From Flavobacteriaceae bacterium (lineage in GTDB: Bacteria; Bacteroidota; Bacteroidia; Flavobacteriales; Flavobacteriaceae), in assembly GCA_002401215.1 (NCBI GenBank), contig NVSL01000005.1, positions 2,496 to 7,525 on the forward strand: a DNA stretch of 5,030 bases, in the 5' to 3' direction. How positions within the stretch are numbered: the first letter of the stretch is position 1; the number at the start of each line of letters is the position of its first letter. The notes beneath the pieces are model-generated. The model worked only from the letters and a program-made list of their open reading frames with translations. It was not told the origin of the DNA and did no database searches. The translations under genes and the position numbers were made by a program. Of the stretch, positions 1 through 5,030 are shown piece by piece.

Positions 1-879
1 ACCCTCACCAAAAAGAGGCGGAATAAAATAAACGATGATTCCTAAAGACACTCCTCCAATCAATAATCGTTTATACGGACTTCCAAATCGTTTGAAAAAC
101 ATTCGGAATGCAAAATATATTTTGCTAAAATAAATAGAGACTGAGGCGGTAATTACACCTAATAATACGTAGAAAAAAACATCGTTCAAAGCAAATTTAT
201 CCTGAACATCAAAGTGTAATAAAACGTCATCGCCAAAAAAGAAATATGAAGTTAAAATTGCTGTAATTGATGCCAGTAATAGTGGAATCATAGACGCTAA
301 AGTCAGCTCTAAACTAAAAATTTCTACTGCAAAAACAATCGCTGCAATGGGCGCTTTAAAAATTGATGCCATGGCACCCGCTGCTGCTGCCCCAATTAAA
401 AGGGTTCTTGTATTTTGATTTAAGTGAAAAAACCGTGCAAAGTTAGAACCTAATGCTGCGCCTGTTGCAACTGTTGGCCCCTCCAAACCTACTGACCCTC
501 CAAAACCAACGGTTAACGGAGCGGTAATTAAAGACGCCCACATTTGGTGTCTTGGCATCAATCCTTTTAATTTTGAAATAGAAAATAATGTAGATGGAAT
601 TCCGTGACCTACCGGTTTTTTAATTACATATTTTATAGCCCATAAAACTAATAGCAATCCTATAATCGGGAAAATAAAATAGAATACTTGATGGATGTTT
701 TTTATAAACTCCCCTTCTAATAATTCCTTAATTAAGTGTGTTAAATTTTTTAAAGTTACCGCTCCTAACCCTGCGAGTAATCCAATAATTGCCGCTGCAA
801 TATTGACAAATTGCGTATTAGAAATATGTTTGTATTTCCATTTTAAAAATTTGCGAAAAAGTTCAGTAGATTTTGGCAT
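1..879 (-). CDS. ClC-family chloride channel/transporter, N-terminal 293 residues (3' end outside window)
   Basis: This is an integral membrane protein that moves chloride or related anions through a pore in each subunit of a dimer. The minus-strand frame is open from the ATG at 879-877 to the window edge with no stop, so the C-terminal part, including the third filter motif and any CBS domains, is missing. Two ClC signatures are visible. GHGIP (residues 91-95) is the first selectivity-filter loop. GLEGP (131-135) carries the gating glutamate E133. A third conserved stretch, FKAPIAAIVFAVE (174-186), follows. Hydrophobic helices are evident at about 25-43, 65-85, 115-130, 160-187, 195-215, 233-252 and 272-288. 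His92 replaces the serine of the E. coli GSGIP loop. Ile187 sits where E. coli ClcA has its internal proton glutamate E203, so channel versus proton-coupled exchange cannot be decided here. The gene starts 30 bases after the ferritin stop codon, with no terminator between, and is probably co-transcribed with it. The family call is very sure; the ion and mechanism are not. Confidence 0.95.
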   Translation of the reverse strand, partial: MPKSTELFRKFLKWKYKHISNTQFVNIAAAIIGLLAGLGAVTLKNLTHLIKELLEGEFIKNIHQVFYFIFPIIGLLLVLWAIKYVIKKPVGHGIPSTLFSISKLKGLMPRHQMWASLITAPLTVGFGGSVGLEGPTVATGAALGSNFARFFHLNQNTRTLLIGAAAAGAMASIFKAPIAAIVFAVEIFSLELTLASMIPLLLASITAILTSYFFFGDDVLLHFDVQDKFALNDVFFYVLLGVITASVSIYFSKIYFAFRMFFKRFGSPYKRLLIGGVSLGIIVYFIPPLFGEG

Positions 880-909
880 TTGCTTTTAACTAGCTAATAA
901 AATTGTTCG

Positions 910-1410
910 TTATTCTTTATTAACAGCGATGCTTTCAATATCTCTATCAAACAAATACAAACCTCCTTTATCGCTTCCAATAATTTTAAATTTGTCTAAA
1001 ATAGTCCTTGCCAATGCTTCTTCTTCAGCTTGTTCAGAAACATACCATTGCATAAAATTATGCACCGTATAATCTTTTACTTCTAAACATTGAAACACAA
1101 TTTTATGGACATTATGAGTAACTGTTTCTTCGCTTTTTAAAAAGGTAGAAAAAATATCTTGCAAAGAATCAAATTCACTTTTTGATTTATCTAAAGCAGG
1201 AATCACCGCTTCACCTCCACGCTCATTGATGAATTTTATCAACTTAATCATGTGCATTCTTTCTTCTTCTGACTGTCCGTAGAAAAAATTTGCGACTCCG
1301 TTAAATCCGTTTATTTCTGCCCAAGAAGCCATCGATAAATATTGCATAGAAGCGTTTGCCTCTAATTTAATTTGCGAGTTCAGTGCTTCAACTATCGTTT
1401 TAGATATCAT
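910..1410 (-). CDS. ftnA: Bacterial non-heme ferritin (FtnA type)
   Basis: This is a cytosolic iron-storage protein. Family members assemble into a 24-subunit shell, oxidise Fe(II) at a dinuclear ferroxidase centre and store it as a ferric mineral. At 166 residues it has the usual length for bacterial ferritins (E. coli FtnA is 165). The ferroxidase ligands fall at the same positions as in E. coli FtnA: E17, Y24, E50, H53, E94, Q127 and E130. The residues of the third iron site (E49, E126, E129) are also present. The protein should therefore be catalytically active. It does not look like a Dps protein or a haem bacterioferritin, because it is longer than Dps and the ligand spacing is FtnA-like. 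The start ATG at 1410 gives the canonical N-terminus and leaves E17 in register. It lies 124 bases downstream of aspS and 30 bases upstream of the ClC gene. A candidate -7 element lies upstream. I saw no recognisable Fur box, so iron regulation is not shown. The exact symbol (ftnA or ftn) is a naming choice. Confidence 0.96.
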   Translation of the reverse strand: MISKTIVEALNSQIKLEANASMQYLSMASWAEINGFNGVANFFYGQSEEERMHMIKLIKFINERGGEAVIPALDKSKSEFDSLQDIFSTFLKSEETVTHNVHKIVFQCLEVKDYTVHNFMQWYVSEQAEEEALARTILDKFKIIGSDKGGLYLFDRDIESIAVNKE

Positions 1411-1438
1411 AATAAATAAGGTGTTTTGATTATATGTT

Positions 1439-1446
1439 CAAAGTTA
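1439..1446 (-). promoter_or_regulatory. Candidate -7 element for the ferritin gene
   Basis: Read on the minus strand this is TAACTTTG, an exact fit to the Bacteroidota -7 consensus TAnnTTTG. It ends 28 bases before the ferritin ATG, giving a predicted leader of about 20 bases. No clear TTTG/TTG -33 element lies at the expected distance; the palindromic repeat begins there instead. The short degenerate motif makes this suggestive only. Confidence 0.4.
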
Positions 1447-1459
1447 GTAAATATAAATA

Positions 1460-1529
1460 TGTCCGTCTGAGCTTTTCGAAGACTCTCTGTGAGCCAGTAA
1501 TACAAAACTTCGACAAGCTCCGTTTGACA
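1460..1529. repeat. Imperfect inverted repeat (REP-like palindrome) between aspS and the ferritin gene
   Basis: The element is bounded by TGTC at 1460-1463 and GACA at 1526-1529. The inner arms are GAGCTTTTCGAAG (1469-1481) and CTTCGACAAGCTC (1508-1520), which are reverse complements with one mismatch and are separated by 26 bases. It resembles the dispersed palindromes built on GAGCTTGTCGAAG that I recall from many Bacteroidota intergenic regions, but copy number cannot be tested in this window. It fills most of the gap after the aspS stop codon. A transcript of either strand could fold into a long hairpin. No T-run follows in the aspS transcription direction, so it is not a classic terminator for aspS. 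A run of six T follows it only on the plus strand, where no upstream gene ends. Confidence 0.7.
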
Positions 1530-1534
1530 CTTTT

Positions 1535-3289
1535 TTATGATTTTAAGTTCAACATTAAACTCAATTCTGTTAATTGTTTATCGTCAATTGGTGCTGGTGC
1601 ATCAATCATTACATCTCTACCCGAGTTGTTTTTTGGGAATGCAATAAAGTCGCGAATCGTTTCTTGTCCGCCTAAAATAGCAACCAATCTGTCCAGCCCA
1701 AATGCCAAACCTCCGTGTGGTGGTGCCCCATATTCAAAGGCATCCATTAAGAAACCGAATTGTGCTTTGGCATCTTCATCAGAAAAACCAAGATGCTTTA
1801 ACATGGTTGCTTGCATTTGCTTGTCGTGAATTCTGATAGAGCCTCCACCGATTTCATTTCCGTTCAAAACCAAATCGTATGCATTTGCTTTTACCTCTCC
1901 TGGGTTGGTGTCTAACAATTCCATTTGTCCCGGTTTTGGAGATGTAAACGGATGGTGCATTGCATGGTAATGTCCTGTTTCTTCGTCCAATTCTAACAAC
2001 GGGAAATCTACTACCCATAATGGTGCAAATACTTTTGGATCTCTCAAGCCTAAGCGTTCTGCCAATTCCATTCTCAAAGCACTCAATTGTGCTCTCACTT
2101 TATTTTTATCTCCTGATAAAATACAAATTAAATCTCCTGATTTAGCTCCGGTAACTTCTGCCCATTTTGCCAAATCATCTTGATCGTAAAATTTATCTAC
2201 TGATGATTTAAAACTACCATCATCATTGCAACGAGAATAAACCATTCCGAGTGCTCCAACTTGTGGTCGTTTTACCCAGTTAATTAATTTATCTATTTCT
2301 TTTCTGCTGTAAGAATTCCCTCCAGGAACCGCAATTCCAACAACCAATTCTGCATTGTTAAATACGCCGAAATCTTTGTGTTGTGCCACTTCATTCAGCT
2401 CACCAAACTTCATATCAAAACGGATATCTGGTTTGTCATTTCCATAGATACGCATCGCATCATCATACTGCATTCTTGGGAAATCTCCCACCTCAACACC
2501 GTTGATTTCTTTTAGTAGATGACGTGTCATTCCTTCAAAAACATTCAAGATATCTTCCTGCTCAATAAACGCCATTTCACAGTCAATCTGTGTGAATTCT
2601 GGTTGTCTATCGGCACGTAAATCTTCGTCTCTAAAACATTTTACAATCTGAAAATACTTATCCATTCCACCCACCATCAATAACTGTTTAAAGGTTTGAG
2701 GAGATTGTGGCAATGCATAAAATTGTCCTTCATTCATACGACTTGGCACCACAAAATCCCGCGCTCCCTCAGGAGTAGATTTGATTAAATATGGAGTCTC
2801 TACTTCTATAAATCCATCCGAAGATAAATAGTTACGAACAGCTTGCGTTACTTTAGCTCTAAAAATTAAATTGTTTTTTACAGGATTTCTACGGATGTCT
2901 AAATAACGATATTGCATACGCAACTCTTCGCCTCCATCTGTGTCATCCTCAATTGTAAAAGGAGGTGTTTTAGAAGCATTTAAAATAGTCAATTCTGAAA
3001 CCAAAATCTCGATATCTCCCGTTTCCATTTTTGGGTTTTTAGACACGCGTTCAATCACGGTTCCTTTTACCTGAATCACAAACTCGCGCCCTAAAGATTT
3101 AGCAGTTTCAAAAACAGCAGCATCGGTACGCTCTTCATCCAAAATTAATTGGGTAATTCCGTAACGATCACGCAAATCAACCCAAATCATAAATCCTTTA
3201 TTTCGCACTTTTTGCACCCATCCAGAAAGGGTAACTTCTTCATTTACATCGGCTAAACGCAATGCTCCGTTTGTATGACTTCTATACAT
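1535..3289 (-). CDS. aspS: Aspartyl-tRNA synthetase, bacterial type
   Basis: This is a cytosolic class IIb synthetase that joins aspartate to tRNA-Asp at the expense of ATP. At 584 residues it is full length for the bacterial type (E. coli 590). Domains in order are: an N-terminal OB-fold anticodon-binding domain (about 15-105, with the SGWV start and WVDLRDR); the catalytic core with motif 1 around 159-184 ([19 protein letters not shown]); motif 2 at 219-236 ([14 protein letters not shown] then TQID, with R220 and E222); the bacterial GAD insertion at about 290-420; then [12 protein letters not shown] (477-488) and motif 3 GLAFGLDRL (527-535, with R534). All catalytic signatures are intact. 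The start at 3289 gives the typical MYRSHTNG beginning. The position that helps set tRNA specificity in some bacterial enzymes (Leu in E. coli, His in non-discriminating ones) appears to be K31. The gene is divergent from the DoxX-like gene and is followed by the palindromic repeat and the ferritin gene. Confidence 0.99.
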   Translation of the reverse strand: MYRSHTNGALRLADVNEEVTLSGWVQKVRNKGFMIWVDLRDRYGITQLILDEERTDAAVFETAKSLGREFVIQVKGTVIERVSKNPKMETGDIEILVSELTILNASKTPPFTIEDDTDGGEELRMQYRYLDIRRNPVKNNLIFRAKVTQAVRNYLSSDGFIEVETPYLIKSTPEGARDFVVPSRMNEGQFYALPQSPQTFKQLLMVGGMDKYFQIVKCFRDEDLRADRQPEFTQIDCEMAFIEQEDILNVFEGMTRHLLKEINGVEVGDFPRMQYDDAMRIYGNDKPDIRFDMKFGELNEVAQHKDFGVFNNAELVVGIAVPGGNSYSRKEIDKLINWVKRPQVGALGMVYSRCNDDGSFKSSVDKFYDQDDLAKWAEVTGAKSGDLICILSGDKNKVRAQLSALRMELAERLGLRDPKVFAPLWVVDFPLLELDEETGHYHAMHHPFTSPKPGQMELLDTNPGEVKANAYDLVLNGNEIGGGSIRIHDKQMQATMLKHLGFSDEDAKAQFGFLMDAFEYGAPPHGGLAFGLDRLVAILGGQETIRDFIAFPKNNSGRDVMIDAPAPIDDKQLTELSLMLNLKS

Positions 3290-3311
3290 AATTCTCTTAA
3301 AAAATTGATTG

Positions 3312-3319
3312 CAAATTTA
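3312..3319 (-). promoter_or_regulatory. Candidate -7 element for aspS
   Basis: On the minus strand this reads TAAATTTG, an exact match to the Bacteroidota -7 consensus TAnnTTTG. It ends 22 bases before the aspS ATG, implying a short leader of about 15 bases. The upstream region has only a TTAG at the right distance (3343-3340, 20-base spacer) rather than a clean TTG. It lies in the 101-base divergent gap shared with the DoxX-like gene. Confidence 0.4.
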
Positions 3320-3362
3320 GTGATTAATTGGTATGCCTACTAATCGTGTAAAAGATTGTTTC

Positions 3363-3370
3363 TATATTTG
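3363..3370 (+). promoter_or_regulatory. Candidate -7 element for the DoxX-like gene
   Basis: TATATTTG fits TAnnTTTG exactly and ends 20 bases before the ATG at 3391, predicting a leader of about 14 bases. There is no clear -33 TTG at a normal spacing; the nearest upstream TTG (3328-3330) is too far away. Its position relative to the start codon is close to that of the aspS box on the other strand. Confidence 0.38.
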
Positions 3371-3390
3371 TTTTAAATCCGATTGAATTT

Positions 3391-3747
3391 ATGTTTGACC
3401 GAAAAACTATTCATCAAATAACCACTATTTCACTTTTCAGTTTGTTGATTCTGACAGGGATTTTATACTTCGTTTTTTATGAAGAATTAGTTTTCTATTT
3501 TAAACAATATGGATATCCAACCTATTTAATTTATCCACTCGCAATTGCAAAAATTGTTGGGTCTTTGGTGATTTTATTTAGTAAGAATCGATTCTTAAAA
3601 GAACTCACTTATGCAGGATTTTTCTTCAATTTTGTATTGGCTTTTTTTGCGCATGTGATGATTGGTGAGGTTGATCCGTTTCCGAGTATTTCTATAGCGC
3701 TGTTGTTGACTTCTTATTTTACACGAGAAAATTCGTCTTTGCGATGA
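3391..3747 (+). CDS. Small DoxX-like integral membrane protein
   Basis: This 118-residue protein has four predicted transmembrane helices at about 10-30, 43-64, 69-91 and 96-111, separated by short loops and with a basic N-terminus (FDRK). The arrangement fits the DoxX-like (DoxX_2) family, small four-helix inner-membrane proteins. Supporting details are the YGYPTYLIYPLAIAK segment entering helix 2 and the AHVMIGEVDP loop between helices 3 and 4. No catalytic residues are evident, and the molecular role of this family branch is not established, so I assign no reaction. The ATG at 3391 is preceded by an AT-rich leader and a candidate -7 box. The last four residues and the stop codon (from about 3734) fall inside the left arm of an inverted repeat, so the present C-terminus may have been created by insertion of that repeat. 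The gene is divergent from aspS and 163 bases upstream of rsmI. Confidence 0.82.
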   Translation: MFDRKTIHQITTISLFSLLILTGILYFVFYEELVFYFKQYGYPTYLIYPLAIAKIVGSLVILFSKNRFLKELTYAGFFFNFVLAFFAHVMIGEVDPFPSISIALLLTSYFTRENSSLR

Positions 3748-3812
3748 GGTACGAAGAAGCAATCTGTTTGTCGTTTCCATAATGAGATTGCTTCACTATG
3801 TTCGCAATGACG
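3734..3812. repeat. Inverted repeat overlapping the end of the DoxX-like gene
   Basis: The outer arms CGTCTTTGCGA (3734-3744) and TCGCAATGACG (3802-3812) pair at 10 of 11 positions. The inner arms GAAGCAATCT (3756-3765) and AGATTGCTTC (3785-3794) are perfect reverse complements around a 19-base loop. The arrangement looks like the dispersed CGTCATTGCGA...GAAGCAATCT palindrome that I recall from intergenic regions of several bacterial genomes, but genome copy number is not visible here. The left arm supplies the last codons and the TGA stop (3745-3747) of the upstream membrane protein gene. As RNA it could form a stable hairpin that protects or ends that transcript, although no T-run follows it directly. 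Confidence 0.72.
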
Positions 3813-3835
3813 GAATTTAAATCTCTCATTTTAAT

Positions 3836-3863
3836 GCGACCCTGAAACGAGTTCAGGGTGACG
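3836..3863. repeat. Short palindromic repeat (ACCCTGAA hairpin) upstream of rsmI
   Basis: ACCCTGAA (3839-3846) and TTCAGGGT (3852-3859) form a perfect 8-bp stem with a 5-base loop. It resembles the dispersed CACCCTGAACTCGTTTCAGGGT-type element I recall from other bacterial intergenic regions. A second AGGGTC at 3866-3871 could pair instead with GACCCT at 3838-3843. That alternative stem would be followed by AG and a run of five T (3874-3878), so a weak terminator role for incoming transcription is possible. It lies 23 bases after the preceding inverted repeat and is of a different sequence type. Confidence 0.6.
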
Positions 3864-3883
3864 AAAGGGTCAGTTTTTCTTCG

Positions 3884-3891
3884 TAACTTCG
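3884..3891 (+). promoter_or_regulatory. Weak candidate -7 element for rsmI
   Basis: TAACTTCG matches the TAnnTTTG consensus with one mismatch and ends 19 bases before the rsmI ATG, the same distance range as the boxes of the neighbouring genes. No -33 TTG is visible at a suitable distance; that region is occupied by the palindrome and its flank. Confidence 0.28.
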
Positions 3892-3910
3892 CGTTTTAGA
3901 AAACACACAA

Positions 3911-4582
3911 ATGTCCAAATTATATTTAGTCCCAACACCCATCGGAAATCTTGACGACATGACTTTTAGAGCTATCAAAGTTTTAAAAGAAGTTGATTTA
4001 ATTTTAGCTGAAGACACTCGTACTTCAGGAAAATTATTAAAACATTTTGAAATTGCTACACACATGCAATCGCATCACATGCACAACGAACATAAGATGG
4101 TGAACAGAATTGTGGACAGAATTAAAAGCGGAGAAACAGTAGCTTTAATTTCTGATGCCGGTACTCCCGCAATTTCTGACCCTGGATTTTTATTGACGCG
4201 TGCTTGTATTGAAAATAATATTGAAGTAGATTGTTTACCCGGTGCAACGGCATTTGTTCCTGCCTTAGTCAATAGTGGATTGCCAAATGATAAATTTATT
4301 TTTGAAGGTTTTTTACCTGTAAAAAAAGGACGACAAACACGATTAAAAATCTTAGCCGAAGAAACTAGAACTATGATTTTTTATGAATCTCCTCATAAAT
4401 TAATAAAAACCTTAGGGCATTTTTCAGAGTATTTTGGAGCAGATAGACAAGTTTCTGTGTCTCGCGAATTGACAAAATTGTTTGAAGAAACCATCCGTGG
4501 AACTGCAACCGAAGTTTTGGCACATTATACTAACAAGCCTCCCAAAGGGGAAATTGTGATTGTGGTTGCTGGGAAAAAATAA
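3911..4582 (+). CDS. rsmI: 16S rRNA (cytidine1402-2'-O)-methyltransferase RsmI
   Basis: This cytosolic enzyme uses S-adenosylmethionine to methylate the ribose 2'-OH of C1402 in the decoding centre of 16S rRNA. In E. coli it works together with RsmH at the same nucleotide. The protein has the tetrapyrrole-methylase fold. The N-terminal signature LYLVPTPIGNLDDMT spans 4-18, and EDTR is at 34-37. The SAM-binding loop SDAGTPAISDPG is at 81-92 and PGAT at 110-113. EGFLP is at 132-136, YESPHK at 158-163, SRELTKLFEE at 184-193, and the closing strand GEIVIVV at 213-219. At 223 residues it is shorter than E. coli RsmI (286). It stops right after the catalytic domain and so lacks the C-terminal extension. 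I believe this compact form is usual in the phylum and not a truncation. The ATG at 3911 gives the normal N-terminus. It is followed after 24 bases by the Mrr-like gene on the same strand. Confidence 0.97.
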   Translation: MSKLYLVPTPIGNLDDMTFRAIKVLKEVDLILAEDTRTSGKLLKHFEIATHMQSHHMHNEHKMVNRIVDRIKSGETVALISDAGTPAISDPGFLLTRACIENNIEVDCLPGATAFVPALVNSGLPNDKFIFEGFLPVKKGRQTRLKILAEETRTMIFYESPHKLIKTLGHFSEYFGADRQVSVSRELTKLFEETIRGTATEVLAHYTNKPPKGEIVIVVAGKK

Positions 4583-4594
4583 AAATTACTTTTA
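4566..4594 (+). promoter_or_regulatory. Possible promoter for the Mrr-like gene inside the end of rsmI
   Basis: TTG at 4566-4568 is followed after 18 bases by TACTTTTA (4587-4594), one mismatch from the Bacteroidota -7 consensus, with the element ending 12 bases before the ATG at 4607. The spacing fits the known -33/-7 architecture, but AT-rich sequence produces such matches by chance. Read-through from rsmI is an equally good explanation for expression. Confidence 0.22.
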
Positions 4595-4606
4595 AAAAAT
4601 CAAAAA

Positions 4607-5030
4607 ATGGAAATACCAAAATTTCACGAAACTTTCAACCCTATATTAGAAATTTTAAAAAATGGGGAGGTCATTCATCATCGAGAAATGGCAAAAAAAG
4701 TTATACATAAATTTTATTCTAATTTACCAAAAGAATTGTTGGAGCAAAAAACAAAAAGTGGTGATGTGTTAATTTTGAATAGAATTGCATGGGGAAAATC
4801 TTATCTAAAAAAAGGAGGATTTATTCTTTTTCCGAAAAGGGGGATGGTTCAAATAACCGAAAAAGGGAAAAACTCTTTAAGTGAAAAACTTAACCTGAAA
4901 GATGTAGAGCAAAGCGAGAATTATCTCAATTTTTATTCAAGTGAGAATTCCAAAATAAAAACACAGATTCCTGAAATTAAAAATGCAACTCCACAAGATT
5001 TAATTGATGAAGGGTTTACAATTATTGAAG
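4607..5030 (+). CDS. Mrr-type restriction endonuclease, N-terminal part (3' end outside window)
   Basis: The frame is open from the ATG at 4607 to the window edge, giving the first 141 residues. Residues 1-95 match the N-terminal winged-helix domain of Mrr restriction proteins (Mrr_N). The pattern is IPKFHETFNPILEILKNGE at the start, a polar helix region, then NRIAWGKSYLKKGGFI (58-73), FPKRGMVQITEKG (75-87) and the short helix after it. Residues 95-125 form a polar linker. NATPQDLIDEGF (126-137) resembles the segment that precedes the catalytic domain in this family. In known Mrr proteins a C-terminal PD-(D/E)xK-like nuclease domain cleaves modified DNA, a type IV restriction activity. That domain is outside this window, so nuclease activity is inferred and the gene could instead encode only a DNA-binding relative. 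The start is 24 bases after rsmI, with no terminator between, so co-transcription is possible. I recognise the domain with good confidence and leave the symbol blank because the gene is incomplete. Confidence 0.82.
   Translation, partial: MEIPKFHETFNPILEILKNGEVIHHREMAKKVIHKFYSNLPKELLEQKTKSGDVLILNRIAWGKSYLKKGGFILFPKRGMVQITEKGKNSLSEKLNLKDVEQSENYLNFYSSENSKIKTQIPEIKNATPQDLIDEGFTIIE

Noticed and set aside
695..889. Plus-strand 64-codon frame opposite the start of the ClC gene
   Set aside because: It is antisense to the clearly coding N-terminus of the ClC protein, has no family resemblance, and ends in the ferritin-ClC gap.
1460..1536. Intrinsic terminator for aspS formed by the inverted repeat
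   Set aside because: In the aspS direction the hairpin is not followed by a T-run; the only T-run (1531-1536) follows it on the other strand, where no gene ends.
1434..1829. Plus-strand open frame of 131 codons opposite the 3' end of aspS
   Set aside because: It overlaps the conserved C-terminal part of aspS, including motif 3, on the opposite strand. Its product has no recognisable domain, and its start lies within the ferritin promoter/repeat region, so it is a shadow frame.
1960..2145. Plus-strand 61-codon frame inside aspS
   Set aside because: It lies wholly within conserved aspS coding sequence on the opposite strand; a chance frame.
3290..3390. Riboswitch or T-box leader ahead of aspS
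   Set aside because: Only about 100 bases separate the divergent genes, and the implied leader is about 15 bases, too short for a structured leader.
3595..3780. Minus-strand 61-codon frame across the end of the DoxX-like gene and the repeat
   Set aside because: It is low-complexity and basic, covers the inverted repeat, and is opposite a convincing membrane-protein frame.
3734..3863. CRISPR array or small RNA gene in the gap before rsmI
   Set aside because: The repeats are inverted and of two different sequences, not direct repeats with regular spacers, and there is no promoter-terminator pair that would support a discrete RNA gene.
3853..4272. Two minus-strand frames of 65-70 codons opposite rsmI
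   Set aside because: Both are antisense to invariant RsmI motifs (PTPIGNL, SDAGTPAISDPG), and nothing in their translations resembles a protein family.

Overview
The window looks like ordinary chromosomal sequence from a member of the Bacteroidota, most likely the Flavobacteriaceae. Three things point that way. The DNA is AT-rich. Start codons are preceded by A-rich leaders with no clear Shine-Dalgarno sequence. Several genes have an upstream octamer fitting the Bacteroidota -7 promoter element (TAnnTTTG). I inferred this from composition and protein flavour, so genus and species cannot be given.

The left two thirds is a minus-strand block read from right to left: aspS (aspartyl-tRNA synthetase, 3289 to 1535), a ferritin gene (1410 to 910), then a ClC-family chloride channel/transporter gene that starts at 879 and runs off the left edge. 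The ferritin-to-ClC gap is only 30 bases, so those two are probably co-transcribed. The 124-base gap between aspS and the ferritin gene holds an imperfect inverted repeat and a candidate ferritin promoter.

At about 3290-3390 the orientation flips through a short divergent promoter region. The plus-strand block contains a small four-helix DoxX-like membrane protein (3391-3747), rsmI (16S rRNA C1402 2'-O-methyltransferase, 3911-4582), and the N-terminal part of an Mrr-type restriction endonuclease gene that begins at 4607 and runs off the right edge. The 163-base gap before rsmI holds two further palindromic repeats. One of them reaches back into the last codons of the DoxX-like gene.

The genes are mostly housekeeping (tRNA charging, rRNA modification, iron storage, anion transport), with one likely defence gene beginning at the right edge. 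No stretch over 300 bases lacks a gene. I found no tRNA, rRNA, CRISPR array, transposase or riboswitch, and no convincing novel system. The parts most worth a second look are the three different intergenic palindromes and the truncated Mrr-like gene, whose neighbours lie outside the window.
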